64,000 nucleotides of DNA from Virgisporangium ochraceum (GTDB taxonomy: Bacteria > Actinomycetota > Actinomycetes > Mycobacteriales > Micromonosporaceae). Every line of letters starts with the position of its first letter. Within the stretch, counting starts at the first letter, position 1. The position numbers and the translations under genes were made by a program. The notes beneath the pieces were generated by a model. That model worked only from the letters and a program-made list of their open reading frames with translations, searched no databases and was not told the DNA's origin. Positions 1 to 9,000 of the stretch are shown here, piece after piece. The DNA lies in NCBI RefSeq assembly GCF_016863655.1, contig NZ_BOPH01000034.1, forward strand, positions 112,405 to 176,404, given 5' to 3'.

Positions 1-483
1 TCGATCAACGAGTGGGTTAGAGGGTGGGGACTGGTAACCGCTCATTGCCCGCGCGCTGTAGCAGCAGTCGAGTACGACGATCGAGCGCTTGTTCGCGGCC
101 GTGCGTTCGTGGATAACCCGACGGATGTGTTCGTACGGAATCGAGGTGTAAGCCGCCTCGGGGCCTGGTATGGACGAAGGGAGAGCCAGCAGCAACCTGT
201 CATCATGGGTATCGATCAACCCGTGACCTACGTAGTAAAAGACGAGAGTGTCGTCGGCCTCCTTGGATGCGTGCCGTAGCGCATTTAATACCGCCACCTG
301 GTCAGAAGACTTCGGCAGAAGCCGACAGTGCTCTCGGGCGATACCCCAGATGGAGGGATCCGTCAGTACGTCTTGGACGGCCTTGGCGCTGGACGCCGCG
401 GACGGCAGTGGTCCGAGGTGTGTAAAATGAGAGACACCAAGCAAAATCACACGTGAACGCGTGGGGTCGGCGAGCAGCGCCAT
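1..483 (-). CDS. Caspase-fold (peptidase C14) protein, truncated at window edge
   Basis: Only the N-terminal 161 residues lie in the window; the gene runs off the left edge. The catalytic histidine motif YYVGHG and the cysteine motif LDCCYSA are both visible with normal caspase spacing, and the protein opens directly with the first core strand (RVILLGVSHF), so there is no prodomain. The family cleaves after acidic or basic residues and in bacteria is commonly an effector of conflict or cell-death systems. It lies 2 bases after the EACC1 gene, so the two are almost certainly co-transcribed; this is the arrangement of actinobacterial EACC1-associated caspases. The C-terminal partner domains are not visible. 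The ATG at 483 is chosen because no plausible start lies further upstream without entering the EACC1 gene. Confidence 0.88.
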   Translation of the reverse strand, partial: MALLADPTRSRVILLGVSHFTHLGPLPSAASSAKAVQDVLTDPSIWGIAREHCRLLPKSSDQVAVLNALRHASKEADDTLVFYYVGHGLIDTHDDRLLLALPSSIPGPEAAYTSIPYEHIRRVIHERTAANKRSIVVLDCCYSARAMSGYQSPPSNPLVDR

Positions 484-485
484 GC

Positions 486-851
486 TTAGTTGTCCGGCAT
501 GTCTTCATACGGGAGACAATCGGACCCGATCGTCTCAGTGATTTGTTCAATGGAACGAGGCTCTGCGTCCGTCACCTCTGCCCTTATTCCCTGACGCTCG
601 ATGGTGACCGTTGCCGAATTGCGCTTGGCCTCACGCCACGCCGCACATGCCACAATGAGCGCACAGAGGTCGATGCTACGTCCTAGTACTACGTCGATGA
701 CCTCTAGCGGCCCCATGGCACCCGAGGCTGGATCCGCTTGCGGGATCGAAAGGCTAGCGCGCCCGGCGATCCGTGGGTCGCTCGCCAGCCACTTATGGAG
801 CTGGAAGATGTCGCCATTCGCCGCACGATCAACACTCAACTGAAGATGCAC
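486..851 (-). CDS. EACC1-family protein (effector-associated constant component)
   Basis: This 121-residue protein has the features I associate with EACC1: an N-terminal strand-rich segment, a central GPLEVIDVVLG segment, a hydrophobic helix (LCALIVACAAWREAKR) and a C-terminal strand pair (ATVTIERQG). The family is defined by genomic association with effector proteases such as caspases and trypsins in multicellular actinobacteria. Its biochemical role is not known; a coupling or adaptor role between sensor and effector is inference. It has a GTG start at 851 with a GGAAG element about 8 bases upstream, and its stop lies 2 bases before the caspase start, so the two form a minimal operon. The family assignment rests on recognition rather than a search. 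Confidence 0.8.
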   Translation of the reverse strand: MHLQLSVDRAANGDIFQLHKWLASDPRIAGRASLSIPQADPASGAMGPLEVIDVVLGRSIDLCALIVACAAWREAKRNSATVTIERQGIRAEVTDAEPRSIEQITETIGSDCLPYEDMPDN

Positions 852-1265
852 GGCAGCATCTTCCGACTTTCGCGGCGCATGGCGCGCCTAAACGCGATGC
901 TTTCACTCTGCTCGAATTGCAGATAATGCCAAAACTCGCTTTTCGGTCATCTTGATCACTGACTACACATCAAGCCAGCTGGTTAAGTTGCCGCTATTGT
1001 CAGCGTGGCCCTGCGATCACGTTGTGAGCACCGCGAGCTCGGCATCAGCTGGGTCGCCATCATCGGCCCCACGTGGGTTGTATGTAAACGGCAAGGTTGC
1101 ATGCGCTCTCATCGGCATGGGGGCGCGCGGAGCGGCATGAGCGGAAACCTGATCAGCATGCGTTCCCATAGGCGCCGATGCCGTTTCGGCTGACGTTTAT
1201 CAGTGCGGCAGATTCTTTCGGTGACGGCAGCCAAGATTTATCATTCGCGACGGATTGTGCACAAA
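852..1265. other. Intergenic region upstream of the EACC1-caspase operon
   Basis: About 410 bases without a convincing gene. The short open frames here have no codon bias and no ribosome binding site. The region lies between the stop of the 166-residue gene and the EACC1 start, both on the minus strand, so it probably holds the EACC1-caspase promoter. I see no clear -35/-10 pair. Confidence 0.5.
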
Positions 1266-1766
1266 CTAGAAGCGAATCACGATCTTTTCGATCAACACAA
1301 CCTCGTCGCTCTCCAGGCGTACGCACCCCACTTGGTCCAGGAAGTCGATCGCGCGATCAAAATCTTCTGGCCGATTGACTTCGGACGCCAGCGTGCTGCG
1401 GGGGAGTTTTCGAGAGGGAGCAGCTAGCAGTGCAACCACAAGCTGACCGCTGCCACTCGGTGCGCGTTTGCGGACGCCCTGCAGACTTCCGAGGGCGGCC
1501 ACCGCGGCCAGAGTAGCGGGAAGGGTAACGCCGGCCACCGCTGTGAGGACCACGCCGGCCACTCCGGCCGCTCCCGTGATTGCCTTGAAGAGGTCGCACC
1601 AGATGAGCTGGCCAGAGGTTGGATTGAGGGTGAGGGCGTGGCTGCCTGACGCGCTCGACACAGCCTGTTGGGCAATAGCCGTTGCCATACGGTCCACTTC
1701 CTGCACATCGAGACCGGCTGAATCGGACACCGTCTCAACACCGCGCTTGATCTCGTCAATTAACAC
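1266..1766 (-). CDS. Hypothetical protein with two membrane helices
   Basis: I do not recognise this 166-residue protein. It has an N-terminal amphipathic region (about 1-55), a glycine/alanine-rich hydrophobic hairpin (about 57-100) and a charged C-terminal segment (about 110-166) rich in short helices, which could be a small winged-helix-like domain. The GTG start at 1766 lies inside the last codons of the upstream metalloprotease gene (11-base overlap), so translation is probably coupled and the two products probably act together. A membrane partner, substrate or immunity factor for the protease is speculation. Confidence 0.6.
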   Translation of the reverse strand: MLIDEIKRGVETVSDSAGLDVQEVDRMATAIAQQAVSSASGSHALTLNPTSGQLIWCDLFKAITGAAGVAGVVLTAVAGVTLPATLAAVAALGSLQGVRKRAPSGSGQLVVALLAAPSRKLPRSTLASEVNRPEDFDRAIDFLDQVGCVRLESDEVVLIEKIVIRF

Positions 1767-3204
1767 GTCTGGCCTCCGCTAGAAGACGATCGTGGTGGCG
1801 GTCGATGAACTTCCGGACGTCCGGAGGCAAGTAGGCTGCGACCAGACCAGCGAGCAGGGTGAAGATCCGAAACGGTTTCGCGGCGAGTTTCATGGTATCG
1901 GCGCTGACTGCCACGTCCTCATCCGGGGCTGTGCGAACATCGATTCCGAGTCTAAGCAGTTCGGTCTCCGCGTCGGCCAGTGCGCGACCGATCTCGTAAC
2001 AGAGTTTGCCGGGCGCTCCGAAGGAGAGCAGTCTAAGCAGTTCGCCTCGCGCTGACCCTCGCGCCATGATCCCATCGATGGAGAGGTAGGGGTGCTCATC
2101 GACGGCGTTGCGAAGCAACTCTTGCAGCGGCGACGTTCCTGGGAGTACGGGAAGGAGTCGCTCGATACGGTCTAGGGCGCTTTCGACTCCAATTGAGAGG
2201 CTCTCGACCGCATCGAAGGTTACGCCACCCTCGGACGCCGTACTAGCCGCGGCCATCTTCAGGACCAGCATTCTCATCTCGGCCTCAGGGTGTGTCGCCG
2301 ACGCAATCCCGCCCTGCGCTTTCTCCAGAATGCTGGCCAGCCGGAGGAAGAGATGCGCTGCCGCGTATGCCGCTTGCAAATCCGCTCCGCTAATTCGGCC
2401 GTCGTCGGCGACGAAGATCCTCACGAACAGGTTCCAGCCGAGAATGTCGGCCTCGTACTCTTGGTCGACTGACGATGCCAGTTGCGGACCCTCGTGGTAC
2501 GCATCGGGAAGTGCTTGAAGCGGCGCGGAGTTGGTGTGTCCGAGAAGGACGTGGGACATCTCGTGGGAGTAGACGAAACGCTCGGCGAGGTCGGTAAGGT
2601 GGGCAGCCAGATCTCTGTGAGGTCGAGACACCGTCCGGCGAGTCTGCTGAGGAATTCCGAAGTAGGTGTAGTAGCGAACCATTTCGGCCAGGTCAGCAGC
2701 TGCATCGGCCTCCGTCTGGCTAGGCGGCTGCGCAGGTCGATCCTGGTCTGGACGCAACGACGTGGTCGACACGATCGCACGCATGCATCCGTAGACAAAC
2801 ACTTCGAGTCCTTCGTTGAGTGTTATCAGCCAGCTGTTGGGCTCATCCGGCACCTTGTAGGCAGACCCGTTGATGTCTGCACTCCTGAGCACGCCTACAG
2901 CCAAGTCATAGTCCGTCGTCAGACTGAGTTGTGCCTCATCGCTCACGCCGCGCATGAACTCGTCATGGATCCGGTTCAGCCATGGATTTTCCTGCTGTCC
3001 GAGGAGTACGCGTCGAAGCTCCTCACGCGTCCTTTCGGCGTCCTCGGGCGACAATTGGGCGGAGTAGTCACCGACAAGGCCATCGACGATAGAGACGTCA
3101 TTGAAAGTTCCCGGCCCGCGCTGGTACATCATGGCGGCATGGCTGAGCTCGGAAAAGTGTCGGTACGCCGACTGCAGCTGAGCAAGATATTCTGCTGCCT
3201 TCAC
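1756..3204 (-). CDS. HExxH zinc metalloprotease-like protein
   Basis: The 482-residue product carries HEMSHVLLGH at about residue 214. About 40 residues later comes a DQEYEAD segment whose glutamate fits the third zinc ligand of gluzincin-type peptidases (the ExxAD pattern of M48-like enzymes). The rest is helical and unfamiliar; one hydrophobic stretch (IFTLLAGLVAAYL) lies near the C-terminus. The GTG at 3204 is preferred because a strong GAGGGG lies 6 bases before it. The frame also opens upstream to 3342, but that extension has no good ribosome binding site and reads as noncoding. Its overlap with the following small membrane gene and closeness to the caspase pair suggest a protease-centred conflict locus. 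The substrate is unknown. Confidence 0.7.
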   Translation of the reverse strand: MKAAEYLAQLQSAYRHFSELSHAAMMYQRGPGTFNDVSIVDGLVGDYSAQLSPEDAERTREELRRVLLGQQENPWLNRIHDEFMRGVSDEAQLSLTTDYDLAVGVLRSADINGSAYKVPDEPNSWLITLNEGLEVFVYGCMRAIVSTTSLRPDQDRPAQPPSQTEADAAADLAEMVRYYTYFGIPQQTRRTVSRPHRDLAAHLTDLAERFVYSHEMSHVLLGHTNSAPLQALPDAYHEGPQLASSVDQEYEADILGWNLFVRIFVADDGRISGADLQAAYAAAHLFLRLASILEKAQGGIASATHPEAEMRMLVLKMAAASTASEGGVTFDAVESLSIGVESALDRIERLLPVLPGTSPLQELLRNAVDEHPYLSIDGIMARGSARGELLRLLSFGAPGKLCYEIGRALADAETELLRLGIDVRTAPDEDVAVSADTMKLAAKPFRIFTLLAGLVAAYLPPDVRKFIDRHHDRLLAEARRVN

Positions 3205-3726
3205 GGTAATCCCCTCACAGAGCGCGCACCGACCGAGACTAGTCGGTGGCGGCACGCAAGTGATGTCGGGCATGGACGCTGCTGGTGGCGGGGTCAGAGC
3301 GAGCGTTGTCAGCAACGTCCACATCTGCGCTCCACGAGCCATGAGAGTCGGGTGAGCGCTGATCAGCGATCACAGCTCGTACCCGCAGTGCTCCACAGCC
3401 ACGTCAGCTTCTGGCGCTATGGGCTGCGACCAGCGGAGATGGCCAGTTCGCACTGCCGAAGGACAGCCCTATTCGAAGCCGGTGGCGCTCCGCCACCGGA
3501 ATGATGGCGCGAACGCCTACCTCACCTCCCAGTTTGCGGTGGCTAACAAGACCGAGGCGCCGGTCGCGCGGATCGCGGTTAGATCAGCACGACCGCGCTC
3601 CTCGCGGCAGATCCGGACGAGTAGTAAGCCGACAAATGCGCGGCTCAGAGGCATCGTGACGGGTAATTCGACCGTGTGCGCGTTAACGCTTTACGGGACG
3701 AAGGTGACACCGGAATCAACCGACTC
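3205..3726. other. Intergenic region
   Basis: About 520 bases (384 if the longer metalloprotease start at 3342 were used). Open frames on either strand lack coding bias and start signals. It should contain the promoter of the metalloprotease/166-residue operon, near 3205-3300, but I cannot point to a specific one. Composition is less GC-rich than the regions to the right. Confidence 0.45.
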
Positions 3727-4815
3727 CTATCCAGGAAGGTCAAAAGAGTGTTTGCCTAAGGGGGAAGGGCAAACCCCTGCCGTCGAAACAGGACTCCACG
3801 AAGCCGAGCCGTCTCGGGTCTCGCAGCCGTCATAGCGGTACTCTGATCCGTCCCAGTTCCATACGTCGCGGAGTGCGCCAGCGGACTCATTTGCAGGCCA
3901 CCCAACGCGGTATGTAAACAGATGTCGAAGTCCATTGTATGACTGGTCCGAGAAATTGTCGATCCGCAACCTCCCATTCACCGTCCCGTACTCTGTAAAT
4001 TGTCCACTCCGGAGACCGATCACCCAACCGAGACTCGAGTGATTGCTGAGATTGAACGAGATAAAAGCGTTCTGGGATACGTCGGTTGCCAGCTTTGCGA
4101 GCCCATACCCGGGCAGAAACTCGGACCGCCAGATGATTTGACCGTCAGAAAGGAGGACTACAACCCCGACACCCCCGGGGAATTTGGCCTCGCCGCCTTG
4201 CGGCACTTCGAACTTCTCGAAAACGCCCACGGTGTATTCATTCGTACCGTCACCCATCCGGATGCGATCGACCACCCGGCAGTCAGACTCCTTGCAAATT
4301 GTGGCCGCTTCGACAATACTTTCGTCGGTTAGAACTTGGAGGCCAGGCGATTTCAGTTCGTCTGCAGCGAAAGCAAATGCAATCCCAACGGGAATCACGG
4401 TGCATACGATTGCTCCTGCGACCAAAGGCCAGCGTCGGGCGCCCCTCACCAACCTCTTGTTCTCCACGAGCGCCATCGCAGCTCCGATAAGAGTTGCGAG
4501 CACCGAAATTGCCGTGATTACGGGACCCGAGGTCAATCCCAACACCATGAGTACGGCCAGATCCACACCTAAGGCAACCACGCCTAGGGCTAGCCAAGCC
4601 CTGATCGTGATCCAATTCCGGCGCTCTAGCCACTTACGGAACATTCTACAACGACGACGCGACTTGCTTAGCAGACAGAGAATGCGACGTCGCATTGAAC
4701 TTGTGATTGCGGTCCGAGCAATGGTAGGGGTAACAACATCTCGCCCGCCTTCGCCTTCGCCGGAGGAAGGTTCGAGAGTTTCAGGGCCTTCGCTGGGACT
4801 CTGCGGGGGAGTCAT
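3727..4815 (-). CDS. Membrane protein with C-terminal extracytoplasmic domain, unknown function
   Basis: This 362-residue protein is not recognised. It starts with a low-complexity Ser/Pro/Glu tail (1-25) and a very basic stretch (about 40-65). Three hydrophobic helices follow (about 73-92, 95-117 and 127-150), then about 210 residues of mixed strand character with a possible disulphide pair near the C-terminus (YDGCETRD and AGVCPSP). The topology suggests an anchored sensor or secreted-facing domain. It shares strand and composition with the protease genes to its left but is separated from them by about 500 bases, so membership in that locus is not established. No clear ribosome binding site precedes the ATG at 4815. 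Confidence 0.6.
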   Translation of the reverse strand: MTPPQSPSEGPETLEPSSGEGEGGRDVVTPTIARTAITSSMRRRILCLLSKSRRRCRMFRKWLERRNWITIRAWLALGVVALGVDLAVLMVLGLTSGPVITAISVLATLIGAAMALVENKRLVRGARRWPLVAGAIVCTVIPVGIAFAFAADELKSPGLQVLTDESIVEAATICKESDCRVVDRIRMGDGTNEYTVGVFEKFEVPQGGEAKFPGGVGVVVLLSDGQIIWRSEFLPGYGLAKLATDVSQNAFISFNLSNHSSLGWVIGLRSGQFTEYGTVNGRLRIDNFSDQSYNGLRHLFTYRVGWPANESAGALRDVWNWDGSEYRYDGCETRDGSASWSPVSTAGVCPSPLGKHSFDLPG

Positions 4816-5180
4816 AGGGTTTAGAGTAAATGCACGGAACTCGACGATCGATGGTACTTCTGGTCGGTCAACGACCGCTTTCCGTGTCCGCTACCACACT
4901 CCTCCACGAGGGATGCAGATCAGCCCAAACCGCATCCTCGCCCCCGCAGCAAATTTAAGGTGGCTTCCGCTCCGCTGGGACCCGACCGGCAGCATCCATA
5001 GGCCGCTAGGTCAAGGTCAGGTGCACTGACATCGGCATGAGCGGAAGTTTGTCGCCGTCTCGTCCAAACAGGCCCTGGGGCGCCGAGGCGACGCTGTCTC
5101 AACCCGACCCGCGCAGCTCGGCTGCGTGCCGGACTGCCTCACCGGCGTAGACATCCAGCGTGTGACGCTCTCGGTTGGCA
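4816..5180. other. Intergenic boundary region
   Basis: About 365 bases between the membrane-protein start and the end of the conjugation-like cluster. I see no gene, tRNA, integrase remnant or obvious att-type direct repeat. GC content rises across it, which marks the change from the less GC-rich left region. Confidence 0.4.
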
Positions 5181-6650
5181 TCACCGGTGCCTCCGGGGGC
5201 TCTCCTCTTTCGATGCGGGTTCGATCGATTGCGACCTCGGCTCCGCGGCCGGCGGAGTAGCGTAACTGTTCCGCATGATGCTTCGTACGGTCGTCCGCTC
5301 GCCTCGGTCTCGCAGGGCCTTGACGGCGTCCAGGACCCCGACCGGCCGCTTCGCGCCGATGAATTCGGCGAGCTTGCTGCCCGCGTTGAAAGCGTTCCGC
5401 AGCGCGTTGCAGAGCTGCGTGTAGACGGGGTCGTCGGTGGGCGCCCGCTCCCATCGGGCGAGGTAGATGCTCTTACCCGGCTGTCGGTGGAGCGCTGCGG
5501 CCCGCAGGAACTCGCTGGCTTCCTGGGTGCGGCCGACCTGTTCGACCATGAGGAGGGCGATCTCGGGGAGGCGGGCGGCGACGTCCGTCGCGAGGGTCTG
5601 CCAGTCCTGGCCGGGTCGGAGCATGGGCCACTTGGCGATTGGTCGCCAGTCACCCGGTGGTCCGAGGTGGCGGGAGAACCAGTCCGATACCGCTCGGAGG
5701 GCGTTGTCGGCGGTGTGGCCTCCGGGTGGTGGGTCGATGGGGCTGCGGAGGAGGTCGGCGGCTTCGGCGGCGTTGCGCCATTGAGTGACTGCGCGTCGGG
5801 CGCGCCCGGCCGCCTTGTCGCCGAGGGCGGTGGTGTGTGAGAGGACGTGGCCGACCTGGTAGTTGATCATCAGTGCCGACCGGGCGATGCGGGCCGTTTC
5901 GCGTGCGGTCAGGCGTGTGTCGGAGGTGTAGAGCGCCGATCGGACGGCGTCCATCGCGTCGACGACGAGGTTCGATGACGGGATCTGTGTCCACTGTAGG
6001 GGTCGGTCGCCGGTGACGGCGACGGCGCTGACGTGGCGGCTGGGTGCGTCGGCGGCGTTGCCTCGGGCGGCGGCGAGGAGGGCGTGGACGGCTAGGTCGC
6101 CCTGTTCGGTGCGGGTGACGTCGGCGCTGGTGGCGATGAGGAGCGGTTGCCAGCTGCCGGCGTCGGGACCCGGTCGGAGCCAGCCGTTGACGCGGAGACG
6201 GGTGTCGAGTTCGACGGCGGCTGCGATGAGCCGGGCGGCGGCTGCGAGGTTGTCGGCGCGGCCGTGGCCAGCGCGGAGCGCGGCTCCTTCCGGCGTCTGC
6301 GGTCGGCCGTGTGCGGTGCCGAGGTGTTCGGCGAGTGCGCCGTTGACGGTGACGAGTTCCACGACCGCGTTGTGGAGAGCCCGGCTGACCGGGCCTGCCG
6401 ATGGGGCGTGCGGTAGCTGGGCGGGCATGGCCGCCCGCACGGCCGCTGTCGCGTCGTGCAGGCTGGCAGCGAGACCGGTGTCGGCGTTGCCGAGCAGTCC
6501 GACGTGTTGTTCGAGTTCCCGGTACAGCCGGGTCCGCGCAACGGCGACGGCGGCCTGTTCGTCGGGCGTGTCGGGTCGGTTGCCGCGGAGTGCGACGGTG
6601 GCGCGGGCGATCGCCGCGGCGGCTTCGTCGAGGAGTTCGCCGGTGTTCAC
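5181..6650 (-). CDS. Hypothetical helical protein, last gene of conjugation-like cluster
   Basis: This 489-residue, alanine-rich, almost wholly helical protein has no domain I recognise. The GTG start at 6650 overlaps the upstream stop by 4 bases (GTGA), indicating translational coupling, and the frame upstream of it is a shadow of the preceding gene. The C-terminal region (about 400-489) is basic and proline-rich. As the most promoter-distal gene of the minus-strand transfer cluster it may be an accessory DNA-processing or replication protein, but only the position supports that. Confidence 0.7.
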   Translation of the reverse strand: MNTGELLDEAAAAIARATVALRGNRPDTPDEQAAVAVARTRLYRELEQHVGLLGNADTGLAASLHDATAAVRAAMPAQLPHAPSAGPVSRALHNAVVELVTVNGALAEHLGTAHGRPQTPEGAALRAGHGRADNLAAAARLIAAAVELDTRLRVNGWLRPGPDAGSWQPLLIATSADVTRTEQGDLAVHALLAAARGNAADAPSRHVSAVAVTGDRPLQWTQIPSSNLVVDAMDAVRSALYTSDTRLTARETARIARSALMINYQVGHVLSHTTALGDKAAGRARRAVTQWRNAAEAADLLRSPIDPPPGGHTADNALRAVSDWFSRHLGPPGDWRPIAKWPMLRPGQDWQTLATDVAARLPEIALLMVEQVGRTQEASEFLRAAALHRQPGKSIYLARWERAPTDDPVYTQLCNALRNAFNAGSKLAEFIGAKRPVGVLDAVKALRDRGERTTVRSIMRNSYATPPAAEPRSQSIEPASKEESPRRHR

Positions 6651-7051
6651 GGCAGGTCCCTGCGGGCGTCGTCGAGGCGGTGGGCGACCTGCGCCCAGAT
6701 CAGGCGCCGCCACGGTGTTCCGGTCTCGCCCTCGGCGCCGGCGGTGAACACGTCGGCAAGCCGTTGGACGAGCGCGCGTACCGGATCGGCGAGCCGGTTG
6801 ACGTCGGCCAGGGCGGGCCGAAGTTCGGCGGGCAGCATCCCGGTGTCCGCGAGTGGCGGAGCGAGGTGCGCGATCGCGTCGGCGATGGCCTGGCCGTAGC
6901 GGCCCCAGCGAGGTGCGGTGTCGGTCGCGTAGGCAGCGACGGCGGCGGCGCGGTGGGCGAGGAGCAGGGCCTGCCAGGTGTCGGGGCCGTCGGGGTCGGC
7001 GCCCTCGGTGAGGGCGCGGCGGGCGTTGGTGATCCGGTCGGTGAAGGTCAT
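6647..7051 (-). CDS. Small helical hypothetical protein of the cluster
   Basis: A 134-residue helical protein beginning MTFTDRITNARR. No motif is recognised. The ATG at 7051 lies 8 bases downstream of the primase gene stop, and its own stop overlaps the next gene by 4 bases, so it belongs to the same transcript. The much longer open frame running to 7783 is antisense noise. The Trp and Arg spacing in its C-terminal third (PWRRLIWAQVAHRLDDARRD) suggests a folded helical bundle rather than a disordered peptide. Confidence 0.65.
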   Translation of the reverse strand: MTFTDRITNARRALTEGADPDGPDTWQALLLAHRAAAVAAYATDTAPRWGRYGQAIADAIAHLAPPLADTGMLPAELRPALADVNRLADPVRALVQRLADVFTAGAEGETGTPWRRLIWAQVAHRLDDARRDLP

Positions 7052-7059
7052 GGACGTAG

Positions 7060-9000
7060 TTACCTCCGTTTCGGGACGCGCGGTGTCTGCGCGTCGGTGT
7101 GGCTGTGGACAGCGAGGGGGTCTGTGGACAAAGGCGTGGTGATCGGGGCGAAGGACGACCGGACCATCGCCGGGGCGGGGCCGGTCGCGGTCGGTACCTG
7201 TCGCGGGGTGCCCGGGGTTGTGGTGACGCGGTGCGGCGGCGCGTTGGTGGCGTGGATGACGACGATGCCGACCTCGGCGTCGGTGACGGCGGTGGCGAGT
7301 CGGCGGGCGGTGCGGCGGGCGTCGGAGGTGCCGGCGAGCTCGAAGGCGAGGACCTTGTCCGGGACCTGTCGGGGCAGCGCGTTGGTGCACAGGAGGAGCG
7401 GTCCGGTGTCGAGTGGGCAGACGCTGATGTCGCCGCCGCGAACGCTCGACGACAGGACGAGGTCGCCGGGGTCCTGAGCCGTGGTGATCCGGGTCAGGTG
7501 TCCTTTGTGGATGGTGTAGGCGTGGCAGTCGCCGGTCCAGGCGAGCTCGAACCGGACGCCGTGCCGGTGGTTCGGTTCGGGGTAGGCGGTGACGACGAGC
7601 AGGCTGGCGTCGCCGGTCTGACTGGCGTGAGTGTTGGCGTAGTGGCCGTTGAGGGCGTGGCGGGCGGCGTTCAGTCCGGCCGGTGGGGTGGTCCGGAGGG
7701 CGACGGTCGCGGCGATCTCGGCGGCCATGACCGAGGCGACTGCTGCTTCGGGGTAGGTGCCGATTCCGTCGGCGAGTGCCCATACGGTGCGGCCGGTGCC
7801 GGGGTCGCTGCGGTTGATGAGCGTGATGTCGGTGGTCGCCGCAGGGCCCCGATGGTGTGCCGATCCGGTGACGGTCGCCCGTTCGGCGCGGCGTCTCCCC
7901 GGGCTTCGCGTGGGCGCCGGCGCGGCCTCTGGGGACGGTGCGGGCGCCGCAGGTGGCGGATCTGGGCCGGGTGGAGAGCCGGTGCGGGCTTCGAGGACGT
8001 CGACGATGCCCTGGATGACGGTGGTCGGGTCGACGCCGAGGCGGGCGGCGGCGGTCGCGGACAGTTCGTCGATGTCTCGTGGGTCGTCGACGAACAGGGG
8101 TGCGATGGCGGCGCAGACGCGGTCGCGGTCGGCGGGGTAGGTGGCCGGGTCGGTGATGCGCCCGTCGTGCAGGAGCGCGTCGATGCGGTTGGCGAGTTCG
8201 ATGCGGGCCAGCGGCTGCACCGACTGGAGCAGCACGGCGGCCGCCTCATCGGGGCCGCTGGTGGCGAGGAGGTCGGCCGGGTCGTGGTCGGCGGGCAGGA
8301 CGGTGCCGGACACCTTGGCAGGCCAGGTTTTGGCGAGTGGGTAGGTGCGGGAGGCGGCGCGGCGTCCGGCGGTGTCGCCGTCGAGGGCGAGGACGAGGTG
8401 GGCGTCGGGCAGGGTCTGCCGGAGAAGGTTCAGGTGGTGGCTGGTGAAGCCGGTGCCGCACGGCGCGACCGTGTAGACGGGCCGGCCGAGATGCCGGGGC
8501 AGGTCCATGAGGTGGGTGGCGATGACGTCGGTGGCGCCTTCGACGACGAACACCGTCGGCTCGCCGCTGCCGGCCGGTGGGTGGGCGAGCTGTTGGCCGA
8601 GTCCATACAGGACGGAGCTCTTGCGGTAGACCGGGCTGCCGGGGGTGTTGATCCATCTGCTGGTGCTCTGGCCGGTGAGGTCGCGGGCGGTGAAGGCGAT
8701 GGTCCGGTTGTCGACGTCGGTGATGGGGAACATCAGTCGGCCGCGGAAGCGGTCGAGGAGGTCGCCGGTGTCCTTGTGTCGGAAGGCGACGCCGGCGTCG
8801 ACGATGTCGTCCTCGCTGAATCCGGTGTTGAGCAGGTGGGTGGTGAGGACCTTCCAGCCGTTGGGTGCGTAGCCGATTCGCCACATCGGCGGGAGCTGGG
8901 ACAGGCCGTGGGTGCGGAGGTACTCGACGGCGTTGGCGGTCCGGGTGAGCCGGTCGGCCCAGAAGGTGGCGGCGGCTTCGTTGACGTCGTAGGTGGTCAT
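7060..9000 (-). CDS. DnaG-type TOPRIM primase fused to a PP2C-like domain
   Basis: The 646-residue product has a DnaG catalytic-core N-terminal subdomain (about 15-115), then a TOPRIM domain with its glutamate motif (VEGATD, about 152) and DxD motif (LDGDTAG, about 208). It lacks the DnaG CHC2 zinc finger and helicase-interaction region. After a proline-rich linker (about 325-365) comes a PP2C-type phosphatase-like domain (about 370-590): ADGIG near 408, GDCHAY near 490, LLLCTNAL near 536 and TDAEVGIVV near 571 match the standard motifs in order, though the DGMGG and TDG signatures are degraded. The ATG overlaps the VirD4-like stop (ATGA). Probably it primes the transferred or replicating strand; whether the phosphatase domain is active is uncertain. 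Confidence 0.82.
   Translation of the reverse strand: MTTYDVNEAAATFWADRLTRTANAVEYLRTHGLSQLPPMWRIGYAPNGWKVLTTHLLNTGFSEDDIVDAGVAFRHKDTGDLLDRFRGRLMFPITDVDNRTIAFTARDLTGQSTSRWINTPGSPVYRKSSVLYGLGQQLAHPPAGSGEPTVFVVEGATDVIATHLMDLPRHLGRPVYTVAPCGTGFTSHHLNLLRQTLPDAHLVLALDGDTAGRRAASRTYPLAKTWPAKVSGTVLPADHDPADLLATSGPDEAAAVLLQSVQPLARIELANRIDALLHDGRITDPATYPADRDRVCAAIAPLFVDDPRDIDELSATAAARLGVDPTTVIQGIVDVLEARTGSPPGPDPPPAAPAPSPEAAPAPTRSPGRRRAERATVTGSAHHRGPAATTDITLINRSDPGTGRTVWALADGIGTYPEAAVASVMAAEIAATVALRTTPPAGLNAARHALNGHYANTHASQTGDASLLVVTAYPEPNHRHGVRFELAWTGDCHAYTIHKGHLTRITTAQDPGDLVLSSSVRGGDISVCPLDTGPLLLCTNALPRQVPDKVLAFELAGTSDARRTARRLATAVTDAEVGIVVIHATNAPPHRVTTTPGTPRQVPTATGPAPAMVRSSFAPITTPLSTDPLAVHSHTDAQTPRVPKRR

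Noticed and set aside
6647..7783. A 378-codon minus-strand frame extending the 134-residue gene upstream
   Set aside because: The upstream part is out of frame with the primase/PP2C gene, which has domain support. The ATG at 7051 fits the operon.
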